Source: Lathyrus oleraceus
Lineage: Eukaryota > Streptophyta > Magnoliopsida > Fabales > Fabaceae
NCBI RefSeq assembly: GCF_024323335.1
Contig: NC_066585.1
Location: 530,392,582-530,456,581, forward strand
DNA length: 64,000 nt
Reading direction: 5' to 3'
Positions 30,906-41,860 of this stretch are shown here, piece by piece; the stretch's first letter is position 1; each line of letters starts with the position of its first letter. The notes under the pieces are model-generated. The model was not told the DNA's origin. It worked only from the letters and a program-made list of their open reading frames with translations, and made no database searches. Made by a program: the position numbers and the translations under genes.

Positions 30906-32313
30906 CACTTTGCAAACACACAAGTGAGGCCATCAAATGCGACTTTAAGGATGCTTCGCCTAAGACCACACTGACTCAGGAATCTGCACAAAAACAGTCT
31001 TTTAATTATCCAACAGAAGTTTGCAGAATGCTTCAAGGATGCTGATATGCAAATATGTCCTGTGACAACCTTAGCCCTGCAAAAAAAAATCAAATCAAAC
31101 CACAACAATCAATTCAGAAATTTTGTGCGATATGTTTTCTCAGATTTTTGACAAAGAAGCATTGCTTATTGAAATTCAGTTATTGAAAAGAGAATGTTAA
31201 TCAAAGACGAACCGGTAACACCGAAGAAGCAATGGCCATTGTCCATGATTTAATCACCAGGAGTTTGTTTAATCTCATAGCTACAAGGGAAGTTGCAACA
31301 GAAACCTCATAGTTGCAAGAGAAATTCACTGCAGTAAAACATAAAGCAATTAGCCAAGACAGTTAAAATTAGAAAATACCCGAAATGGAATGGAGACAAA
31401 ATTCGAAGGAAAAGCACAGGCTCAGATTACCGTTTCCAAGTCCAAGCATCAAAGAGACCGATCCAAATTCTGAGCACAAAAAATATTTTGCAGAAATACC
31501 CGTTTGGATCTGCATAGACCAAATCGAAACCCTAATCTGCAAGATATAAAGAGAAAGGAGAATCAGAGAAGAGGAGAAAAAAAAATCGGAGGCGACCACC
31601 ACGAAACCCTAACCCAAAAACAACAGAAATGCTAAATACCAAAGGAAAGAACCTGATTTCAATCGACGGCGGAAAACCTTGAAACCTAGCAAAGAGAGGC
31701 CATTGCAAGCTCGCTACCACCGCCGAATCACCGCCAAAGGTGAGCTTTCGTATTGGATCTTCCTTTTAAATCTCTGTTTTTTTCGCCTTTGGGTGTGAGA
31801 TATCGAGAGGCGACGAGAGGTTGAGGTTTGGTAGGAGCGATTGAGGGACGGATAGAGGCGAAGGTTGAGAGCGATTGTGAGAGAGACGCGAGGATGGAGG
31901 ACGCGATTGAGAGAGGTGTGAGATAGAGAGATTCTGAGAACGAAAGTTGGGAGGAGGACGACTGAGTTCTGGATTTCATTTGCGTCCTCACCCTTTCCTT
32001 TTCTTTTTTTATTTGCTCTTTATTAAACAGACCATTAAATCCCATTTAAGTGACCATTTAGTTTCCCTTACAGTTGGTCATTAATTTTGGTATATGGGTA
32101 ATGGTAACATATTCATGTTTATCTCTACCAATTAATTTTTCTTTTGAAAAACCAACAGCCAGGCGGCTATGGTTGTGTTTTATATTCCTCCATCATTTAG
32201 TTAAGTGGTCCAATAGCAGTAGCCCATCCCATTTTAATTAATTTGTTTTCTAAACTATCTTCAGCTAGTTCTGTTTATATACCCAAGTTGTTATTGTAAA
32301 TAATAACTAATCA

Positions 32314-32385
32314 TAAATGGTCTAGTGGAGAGAGGGCAGTTTCATGGTCTTTAGTGGAACGGGTTCGATACTTGGGGATAGCCAA
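32314..32385 (+). repeat. tRNA-like (SINE-head-like) segment
   Basis: An A-box-like word TGGTCTAGTGG (32,318-32,328) is followed about 43 nt later by a B-box-like GGGTTCGATAC (32,361-32,371). This is the spacing of an internal pol III promoter. The flanks do not fold as a complete tRNA, and a T-rich tail follows. It may be a SINE remnant or a fixed part of the LTR family. Confidence 0.45.
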
Positions 32386-32929
32386 TTTTTGTGTTTATAT
32401 TTGTTATGTTTATTATTTTATTTAATTTCTTTTTCTATATAGTACCTTGCTATGTATTTTAATTTTAGGTTATTAATACCCATCTCCATACCCTTGTAAG
32501 TCGATTGCTTTTTAAGCATCGCCATCAACCTCACATAGCTTACTCTTGGGCTTTCTTACAATGAGCCAGTTCTCTTGCACTTACACTCATACATTGCATT
32601 ATTTGTTGTTTGGGCCCGATTTAATTATTTAATGATTTTGAATCCCCATTTGACAAAATGTACCCCACTCCCCCGATGTGTAATAATTTTGTACTGTTTT
32701 ATTTCTTTGTTTGTTTGACTGTTTAGTTAGATACTAACACAAGAATAAAATCAACCATTTCCAAAAGATCAAAAATAATGACTCGATCCAACGTCGAGTA
32801 TTTTCTCAATAAACAAATCAATTCATTTCTCCCTCCTATTCTATTCCATTTCTTTCAAACTTTCATCAAACGCTTGATTCAACGTCAAGCCATTTTTCCT
32901 AATAAAAACTCAAAAAATATTAATTCATA

Positions 32930-33430
32930 GTTAAGACCTTTTCAATAAAGATGGAAGTGGAACGTGGTGTATACCGCGCACTCCTGAGACTAGGATTCGA
33001 GATGTATATCTCGCCAATCCTAGCTCTCGCCATCATCCAAATTTATCCACTTTGTTTTCTCTCAAACACTCATTCAAATTTCTCTTAAACGTCCATCAAT
33101 ACTTGATCTAGGGTCAAGTCATTTTCACAACAAAACTCAAAATACCTAATTCTTATTTAACACTTTTTCAATAAAGGTGGAAATGGAACATGGTGTATAC
33201 CGTGCACTCCTGAGATTAAGATTCGAGACGTATGCCTCGCCTATCTTGGCTCTCGCCATCGTCTAAAATTATCAATGCGGTTTCTTCAAACCCTTTCTCA
33301 ATCAAATTCAAAACACTTAATTCTTATTAAAAAATTTTTGCAAATAAGATGGAAATGGAACGTGGTGTATACCACGCACTCCTGAGACAAGGATTCGAGA
33401 TGTATATCTCGCTCATCCAAGTTCTCGCCA
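32930..33430. repeat. Three tandem LTR subrepeats of about 170-230 bp
   Basis: Each unit contains GATGGAA(G/A)TGGAAC.TGGTGTATACC, CGCACTCCTGAGA, GATTCGAGA, then GTAT.TCTCG and GCTCTCGCCATC (starting near 32,950, 33,175 and 33,350). The inner part can fold back on itself. These are typical internal repeats of giant LTRs. Confidence 0.85.
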
Positions 33431-34173
33431 TCACTCAAAATACATCCAACCAATCAAACTCTTTTCTCGCCGCCGAGCGATTAATCAAAAACCTTTTTCA
33501 TAAATGAAAGATATACTGTCTTAAGGTGATGCAAAACAATGTTTCGGCCACGATTGTTGAGTAGAGATAAATGACGCTTTTCCGAATGTAGATTTACAAA
33601 TCCGTTCGATGTGTGGTATGCGTCCACTCCTCATCTGTTTTGGGTAAAACAATGTTTTCGTCGATTAATACAATATAGCTTTCGCTAAAATCGACCAACA
33701 AACAAACATTTTTCTACCCAGAACTACGTAAGCCTTGATTTCTCTTTTGAGATACGTAGGAGCAGGATTTTTAAATCTTGTCAGGCCCACTAATAAAAAA
33801 CTTAGGTTTAGTCCTTCGTCAAAAATCCAAAAACATTCACTTCTCATCTTTTCTTTCTTTCCCACCTAATAATTCGAAAAGCCTAATATTTTAACTAACA
33901 CTAACGCACACAACTAACCTAATGGTTTCCGTTGAGTACAACGGACGTGAGGGGTGCTAATACCTTCCCCTTGCGTAATCGACTCCCGAACCCTGATATT
34001 GGTTGCGACGATCATATCTTATCCTTTCTTTTGTCTTGGGGTTTATCGATATTTCCCCTTTCCTCTTTAGGAATAAATAAAGTTCGATGGCGACTCTGTT
34101 CAGTCCATCGTTGCGAGCGTGCGATCGCGCTTCGCTTTGTAGTCGTATCCCCATTTTTCATTGAGGTACGACA

Positions 34174-35875
34174 AAGGGGAAAGCACTAAGTCCTAAGTTC
34201 CAAAGTCCAAAATACTCCTCAGGCAAGGGATAGTAACACAAAGTTCATAAGATCAGATTAAAGCTTTTTAGGGTTTTAGCCATTTTTATAATCTTTTTGT
34301 GCTTTTGAAATAAGAAAGCAAAAAAAGGCAAAAAGTAAAAGGCAAGAATGTAAATGACATAAATGTAAATACATAAAAGTAAATATTAGATGTTAGCGCA
34401 ATTAATATGTCAATGTTAGTATTAATGAGGATTCAACCGAGTCGGGGCAATTTAGCACTATGTTATGCACCCGTATGTAGAAGTCACACATATCTGACGC
34501 CAGTCAAAAACAATTTATGTGTCAAACATGTTAGAGAAATGATACAAAATCATTCTCCTAAAACAATGTAACACAATAGATAAAAATAAAAGAAGAAGAG
34601 AGATGGAGATGAGGAGAGACTGGAAAACAAGCTCAAGTCATCACAAAGGATTGTCTATCATCAAGTCCCAAAACCCAAACATATGCTACACCAAGGGATA
34701 AATCTATCATTAGTCAAAAGCGTAAAAAATTATCAAATGGTAATTTAATCAACATGTTTGAAATGATGAAGATTCATGCAACCCAGGAACCATCTATACA
34801 ATGATTAGAAGTGATGAACAATTGATCAACCAAGTAACTTCTCAAGTCAAACAAAAGTCAAACCAAATTTGAATAAAAAAATTAAAATGATTTTAAAGGA
34901 TTTTAAAAGTAAAGTAAAGAGAAAATACAAAAGAAGCATTAAAACATAAAATAAATAATTGAGAAGATCAGAAAAACATCAAGTAAATGGACCTCAAAAG
35001 TTGAATCTCAAAATGTTTAAAAATGCTTGAAAATTAAATTGAAAATGAAAATAATAAAGAAAATAAGAGAAAATAACAAACAAACGCTAAAAGTGGTTTT
35101 AAAAATGTTGTGAAAATACAACCAGATAGAAAATAAATTTAGAGATTTTTTGTAAAAATTGGAATAAAAAAGAGTTAGGGAGCTATTTTTAATAATTTTT
35201 TGAAAGAAAAAGGAATTAAAAACAATTTAAAACAAAACTAAAATAAGTGAAAAAGCATGAGCCATCAGATCTGATTACTAAAGTCCAGTCAGAAGTCCAC
35301 ATAGTCAGGATTTAAAGTTAAAACACACTCACCAATGGATCACAACACCAGATCACAACTGAGAAAATAAATTTGAAAAAAACACGCGTTGCCTTGTGAG
35401 TGGTCAATTATTTGAATTTTGGAGCGAAAATTAGAAAATACGAGGGAAGCGTTGTCGTCTTCAACCTAAAACTATATTTTTGCAAAATCATGAACTCGTA
35501 TTTTTAGCATGAATCAAACATGGATTCAGTTTCCTAACACATCATCGTTCATGTATCTTTACTTCAGAGCCATTGATAGCAAAGAGAATTTTCTAAAGAA
35601 CATGAAGAACCCTAGTCCTTCAATGTAAAATCAAATGATGAATACGAAGAATAAATTCCAGGTAAGTGAGGACTTTTGATAAGTGAATCAAGACGAAGAG
35701 ACGGGTAACTTGCTTGCTCAAAAATTTAACTCGTATCTACCTTTCCAGTTGAAGCTTTAGAGGTCAACAATGGTGGATGGAAGTCTAGTTCCAAGGAGTT
35801 TCAAGCCACGACAATGCTTCAATTAGCTTTAAAGGAGGCCGGTGAAGAGTTATGGGCGAAGATTCGAAGCTAGGA
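34174..35875. other. Unresolved retrotransposon-derived sequence
   Basis: It resumes the sequence interrupted at 27,944, so it is part of the older reversed LTR or of the start of the Ogre 5' LTR. A-rich stretches (34,300-35,250) and the block 35,400-35,870 hold no credible ORF. The junction to the region shared with the 3' LTR is near 35,876. Confidence 0.4.
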
Positions 35876-37792
35876 TGGTATATCTCTGTTGTTACACTTT
35901 TTTTGCTTGTTTGAATCCTTGATATTGTTGTTGTTGTGTCTATTTGATGATTGGGGTTAGGGTTTGGAATCTAGGGATTTATGTTTTTTTATTTTACTGT
36001 TTGATTTGATGCTTTGAGGCTTTAAGGTTAAAGAGGATACGGTTGATGGTTCAGGATTTGTTTGATATGTTTATGGGTATGTTTAGGATGGTTTTGGGTA
36101 AGTTTATGATGGTTCTAGGTTTAGGGTTGAAGGTAGAAGATGAAGATATGGGTTCTGGGTTGCGAAAGATAGTTAGGGTTCATCAGGTTGTAGGTTAGGG
36201 CTCATAAGAACCCAGGTAGGGTTCATCCAGGGAGTGTGTTAGGGTTAGGGTTCTAAGGGTTTGAGGTTATGGTTCGAAGGGTTTCTGGATTGGTGTTCAT
36301 CATCCAGATGAACACTGGTTGAATATTGGAAGATCCCGGTTGAACTTCAATAAGAGATTTGGGGACTATGGTGGTTCAAGGTTGTTTTTGGGTTTGGGAT
36401 GGTGGGAGGAGGTGTAGAGAGAAGGGAGAGGAGATTAGAGAGAAGTTATAGTAGAGAGAGAAAGAAGGAGAAGAAAAGAAGTTTCTGAAGGAGAATCCCT
36501 TAAATACTCCTTCTGTGTCCCCTTTGATGTGAGCCAAGTGCCACTCGAAATATCCCAGATTGGTTGACTATCCTAGTCAACTGAGGATCCTGTGCTCCAC
36601 GTGTAGTATACTCCCGGGTTGATTTGCGATCTGATTCTTCCATTGCGCTTACTTTGACTAAGTACATGCATCCAACATTCCCTATAACATTTGCCTAGAT
36701 TCCGTTGGATCAATCCAACACTGTTGGATAAGATTCAACCGTTGACTCTCTCTCTGGACTCCTTGACTCCATCTTGGGCTCTGAGTCTAATGGGCCTAGA
36801 CCCATTACTTTTCACACCCTGGTTTCACAAGCCCATTGTTATTCTAGTTTAAAATACATCCTTGCCCAATTTATTTAATTTAATTAATTTAACATATTTT
36901 CTTATTAAATAATTTTATAAATTAAGAATATATAATTAACACTTAGTCAATAATTAAAACAAATATTTTTCGTAATCAAGGGTTTATTTTATTTTATTTT
37001 TGATTACAAAAATTACAAAAATATGCTTTAGTAATTAGGGTTTATTAGTATAATTTTATGATTAATTTTAGGGCTAACTTTTGGGACATCATTAAGGCTA
37101 ATCAGGGTTTAATCGAGATCGTACTAATTTTTCTTTCGTCAATAAATTATATTTAATAATATCTCAAATAAAATTAATTATGTATATATTTATATCATTT
37201 AATTTAATTTATAATTAAATTAATTATAATATATTTTATAATTAACAAATTAATCAAAATCAATGCCACACAATCAAACTATAAGTCCTCTTCCCTTGTG
37301 CATTGAGGCATTTTTAAGTCAAATATATCTTTGCCCCTGATGCATTGAGAACTTTTCAATAATCTAAAAACAACCAAAACAAACAAAGATTTTCTATACG
37401 AACTACAATAATATGATCCTTCAAAAAACTTGAAGGTACGTAGGCATAGAGTTGTAACACTCTAGTGAGTACAATGACCAAAAACCTTTTTTGTGTCTAA
37501 CTTCAAAAATCAATCATTTTCTTTAAACAATAGCATTTTCTATGTAAATAAATAAACTAAGCAGATAATAAATAACATAAGCAAACATTTTCTTAGGCAA
37601 ACACAATAACCATAAACTAGAGAAGGATCCCATTGAGTACAATGGAAGTGAGGGGTGCCTAACAACTTCTCATTGCTTAACGGCTCCCAAACCTTAGCTC
37701 TCCCCTGAACTTATAGGTTTTATCGTTATTTCTCTGTTCCTTAGGAACGAATAAAGGATGATGGCGACTCTGTGATTTTTCCAACCGCGATA
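35876..37792 (+). repeat. Ogre 5' LTR, alignable part
   Basis: Aligns with 44,840-46,703 throughout (TTACACTTTTTTTGCTTGTT, GATGATTGGGGTTAGGGTTT, CTTAAATACTCCTTC and GGCGACTCTGTGATTTT). The 1.2 kb that begins the 3' LTR (43,682-44,840) has no clear partner upstream of 35,876, so this LTR is truncated or strongly diverged at its 5' side. Confidence 0.78.
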
Positions 37793-37794
37793 GC

Positions 37795-37812
37795 TGGTGA
37801 CTCTGCTGGGAG
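37795..37812 (+). other. Ogre primer-binding site
   Basis: TGGTGACTCTGCTGGGAG, starting two bases after the LTR end. Pea Ogre is known to use an Arg-tRNA primer site of this form. Confidence 0.7.
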
Positions 37813-38674
37813 TCCTACTTCCCTAAAGAGATTCCATCCTAACCCATAACTATAGGGTTTTATGTTTTTATTTTATTTTGTCTATTTTTTTCTTCTTCTA
37901 TTTTATTTATTGGCTTTTTATTCTTATATATTATTTTTATATTCTTATTGTATTATTATTCTATTATTCATATTTCCATATCATGGGATGGAATTATTAT
38001 TATGTGAGAAGCTAAAACCTCGGCTTGAGAAAAACCTAAGTTAAGACGTAGAACTGAAATGTTTTCTGTGAGGTTTCGCATCTCAAAGATACATGAAAGC
38101 TACACTCAGAATAGACACCCCAAAGGTATCTTCATAGTAAGGCCAACCCCTAATATGTTGGTGATTTAAAAGTGGTTAATGACTCTGAGAACCATTTTAT
38201 ATAACCTACTCTATCCATGGTGAACTTATGTTATCAACCCCCAAGGGTTATTACTAAGGTCCTGCCCATATAGGACTTATCCTGAAGGATTACCATAGGA
38301 AGGCTTGCTCATTCTCTTGGTAAAACAAGTGTATGGTCTATGATTCTAGGTTTACTATCTTAAACTTTAGATCTCACAAGTGAGGGGATGGGGTAGTCTA
38401 AATGTAGAGTTATCCTATTATAAGAAGACTACCTTAACTAAGTCATACTTGCATATTACCCTTACCTATCCTAAAAACAAAACAAAAAAAATCATATCAT
38501 CATCATCATCAAAATCATTTTTTTTCATTCATTCATTTCAGAAATATTAATCATTATCCAAGCACCCTAAAGTATAATGGAATATGGTAAAAGGAAAAAC
38601 CTCTAGTTCAAGATAAGGAAACCCACTACTGATAACCTAAGGAACTATGCCACGAGTTGAGGCAAAGGTAGGAC

Positions 38675-39327
38675 CTCTTGAGTGTCCTTGTGCAAAGGGA
38701 AGCTTTAACATCCATAACACAATTCTTTGATCCTACACTTAGGTATTTTCAGTTTCAAGATTTCCAATTGGCACCGACCCTTGAGGGGTTTGGCAATGTC
38801 CTAGGTATTTCTAAACCCATGAAGGGCCCATTCAAAATGATAGGGTGTCATCCTAAATTATAGGAAATGGATTATCACCTTTGCATCCATGAAGCTGACT
38901 TGCAAGCCAACTTGAGGATTTTTGGAGACTTCAAGGGCTTCCCGAGAAAGCATCTAGAGAAAAGGGTCGATAACTTTGCTACTCCCCTAAAGTAGTAAGC
39001 CTTGGATAACATCATGATACTCCTTACCTTCGGATTAATACTTGTTCCTACTGAAAAGAACTTTGTGGATTATACAATCGTCATTATGTTTTGGCTATAA
39101 AAGTTAGAGATGAAGATCATGTACATGCTTTCCTTGCTGATGTCTACCATACCATCCACCAAAGACATGCAAATATGTGAGGTATGTTGATGTGTTGTGC
39201 TCATTTACTCTATAAATGGCTTATTTCTCACCTATCTAGGGATATAACCGATGTTGAAGGAATGAAAGAACACAAGTGGGCCCAATATTTGGTCTCACTC
39301 ACTCAAAATGACATTATGTGGTTTGAT
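38675..39327 (+). pseudogene. Ogre ORF1 remnant
   Basis: ORF1 is a Tat/Ogre-specific protein of unknown role encoded before gag. Visible motifs are TQFFDPTLRYFQFQDFQLAP (38,720-38,780) and APTLEGFGNVLGI, then KNFVDYTIV (about 39,055-39,085) and the C-terminal block HKWAQYLVSLTQNDIMW (about 39,270-39,320). These resemble the plant mobile-domain-like ORF1 of Ogre. Stops occur near 38,861, 38,994 and 39,098, with frame changes between blocks. The last block runs directly into the tail of RT without gag or protease. Confidence 0.68.
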
Positions 39328-40743
39328 CGTCTAAGGAAGTTCAAGTTACGTCTGAATCCTGCAAAGTGCACTTTTGGAGTCAGATCGGGGAAATTATTTG
39401 GGTTCATGGTTAACCAGAGAGGAAGCAAAGTTGATCCTGACAATGTCAGGGCCATCCAAGATATGCCAGCTCCAAGGACAGAAAAAGAGGTTCGAGGATT
39501 CTTGGGAAGATTAAACTACATTGCTAGATTTATTTCACATCTCACAACCACCTATGAGCCAATCTTCAAGTTGGTCAGGAAAGATCAAGCCATCAAGTGG
39601 AATGAAGGTTGTCAGAAGGCCTTTGACAAAATCAAAGAAATTTTGCAAGAACCACCCATCTTGATACCACCAGTTCCAAGAAGACCACTTATAATGTATC
39701 TAATAGTGCTCGACAGTTATATGGGTTATGTGTTAGAGCAACAAGATGAAATCGGAAGGAAAGAACATGTAATATACTACTTGAGCAAGAAATTCACCGA
39801 TTATAAGTCCCGATATTCCCTCTTGGAGAAAACTTGTCAAACTCTAGTCTGGGTTGCTCGATGTCTAAGGAAATACATGGTATGTCATACCACCTTACTA
39901 ATATCCAGGATGGATCCTATCAAACATATGTTTGAAAATCTGACGATAACAAGAAGAATAGCTCGGTGGAAGATGTTATTGACCGAGTATGACATCCAAT
40001 ATGTCACACAAAAGGCTATCAAAGGAAGTGTGTTAGCATATTATCTCGCTCACCAGCCAATGGAAGATTATCAACCTATACAGTTTGACTCTCCTGATGA
40101 AGATGTTATGGTGATAAGGGATTGTGAGACCCTAGGCCCCGACGAAGGACCTGAACCAGGATCACAATGGAAACTCATATTTGATGGCGCCTCGAATGTA
40201 GAAGGGCATGGGATCAGGGCTATCATAACTTACCCAACGGGTTATCACATTCCATTTACAGTTAGGTTATGTTTCACCTGTACTAACAACATGGAAGAGT
40301 ATGAGGCATGCATCCTAGGACCCGACGAGGCCATCAATTTAAGAATCAATATCTTAGAAGTTTACAGAGATTCTACTTTCTTTATCAATCAAATCAAGGG
40401 AGAATATGAAATACATAATGCTAAGCTAATCAAGTATTGAAACCACATCCGTAAGATGATCACTTACTTTGATGAGATTACTTTTCACTACATCCCCCGG
40501 GAAAAGAATTATCTAGCAGACGCCTTAGCTACTTTATCATCTATGTTCAAAGCCAAATGGTACAATGAAGCACCTTCTATAAGGATTCAACATTTGGATG
40601 AGCCAGCATATGGCATAGTAATGGAAGAGAAGGAGGATAATAAACCTTGGTTTTATGATATCAAGCTTTTCTTACAAAAACAGGAGTATCCTACAAATGC
40701 TTCAAGCCAAGATAAGAAAATGCTCAGAAGATTGGCATCCTAA
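39184..40743 (+). pseudogene. Ogre pol: RT tail, RNase H and archaeal-type second RNase H
   Basis: The 418-codon frame from 39,184 begins in ORF1 (to about residue 48). It continues with the end of RT, FKLRLNPAKCTFGV, so the RT catalytic YxDD box is absent. Retroviral RNase H follows (residues about 150-260; YLSKKFTDYKSRYSLLEKTC, with the first acid in IVLDSYMG). A linker leads to the archaeal-type RNase H (about 330-418), with FDGASN, EEYEAC and EVYRDS carrying the acidic residues. A TGA at 40,438 interrupts this domain, and the frame resumes at 40,441 with IPREKNYLADALATLSSMF. A TAA at 40,741 ends the block before the integrase. Two RNase H domains identify the Tat lineage. Confidence 0.9.
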
Positions 40744-41860
40744 TTCTTCCTCAATGGCGATGTGCTCTACAAACGGAACCATGACATGGTCTTACTCAGA
40801 TGCCTGGATGGATGCGAAACAGACATGCTTATCAAAGAGATTCATGAAGGATCCTTTGACACTCACGCCAATGGACACACCATGGTTAAGAAAATTATCA
40901 GAGCAGGGTATTACTGGTTGACTAGGGAGTCTGATTGCTTCAAATACGTCAAGAAATGTCATCAGTGCCAAATCTACGCAGACAAAGTGCATGTGCCACC
41001 TACTCCTTTGAATGTCCTGACTACTCCATGGCCTTTCTCCATGTGGGGTATATACATAATCGGGATGATCAAGTCAAAAGCTACGAACAGACACTGGTTC
41101 ATTTTTGTTGATATTTATTACTTCAACAAGTGGGTAGAAGCTTCTTTTTACACCAATGGGACGAGGCAAGTGATTTCAAGATTGATCAAAAAGGAAATCA
41201 TTTGTTACTATGGAATTCCTAATAAGATCATCACTGATAATGGGTTGAATCTGAACAACAAGGTAATGGATGAGTTACGCGACTGTTTCATGATTGAACA
41301 CCATAACTCACCACCCTACAGGCCTAAGATGAATGACGTAGTAGAAACAACTAACAAGAATATCAAAAAGATTATCCAGAAGATGGTAAAAACCTATAAA
41401 GATTGGCACAAAATGCCACCTTTTTCACTACACGACTATAGAACATCAATTTGCACGTCAATAGGAGTAACTCCTTTCTCTCTGGTATATGGCACCGAAG
41501 CGGTACTTCCAATTGAAGTCAATATCCCCTCTCTAAGAGTCCTAATGAAGACTAAATCGGAAGAGGCATAATGGGTACAAACAAGATTTGATCAATTAAA
41601 CCTCATTGAAGAGAAGCGCAGAGGCTGAAGAAAGCATTCGACAAGAAAGTTCATCCTCGTCTATTGAAGAAGGTGATCTAGTGCCCAGGAAAATCTTACC
41701 CATCCACAAAGACCATCGCGGAAAATGGACTCCAAACTACGAAGGGTCATACATCGTGAAAAGGGCCTTCTCTAGCGGATCCTTAATTCTCACAATCATG
41801 GATGGAGCAGAGTTACCACGACCTGTGAACTCCAACGCAATTAAGAAATATTATGCCTAG
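40744..41860 (+). pseudogene. Ogre integrase remnant
   Basis: Zinc region: the H-x-H...C-x2-C pattern around IHEGSFDTHANGH and CHQCQ (about 40,843-40,975). Core: the first catalytic Asp expected in WG-x-D-x-IG is Tyr (WGIYIIG, about 41,045-41,065). The second Asp is present in ITDNGLN (about 41,230) and the Glu in DVVETTNK (about 41,335). The C-terminal part (VYGTEAVLPIEV, then a chromodomain-less tail ending in RPVNSNAIKKYYA) is frame-shifted after a TAA at 41,569 and resumes at 41,606-41,860. Inactive on two counts. Confidence 0.88.

Larger units (their letters stand above)
27945..34173 (+). mobile_element. Solo Ogre-type LTR, 6.2 kb, with perfect TSD
   Basis: Starts TGTCACACCCCGATTTTGG and ends GAGGTACGACA, flanked by AAGGG on both sides (27,940-27,944 and 34,174-34,178). 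The 3' portion has the usual Ogre LTR words (GTGAGGGGTGCTAATACC, GGAATAAATAAAGTTCGATGG and GGCGACTCTG). LTRs of 5-6 kb are known for legume Ogre elements. No internal region or second LTR lies between the duplications, so it arose by LTR-LTR recombination. It contains a MET1 fragment (30,076-about 31,070), a tRNA-like head (32,314-32,385) and a tandem block (32,930-33,430). The rest, 28,000-30,050 and 31,100-32,300, shows no host gene. Confidence 0.82.

Noticed and set aside
33932..34189. 85-codon frame at the end of the solo LTR
   Set aside because: It covers the conserved LTR 3' motif and extends past the LTR boundary. Similar frames at 53,446-53,734 have the same explanation.
37862..38044. 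60-codon hydrophobic open frame after the Ogre primer site
   Set aside because: T-rich leader sequence giving Phe, Leu and Tyr by composition. It has no place in the known Ogre gene order.
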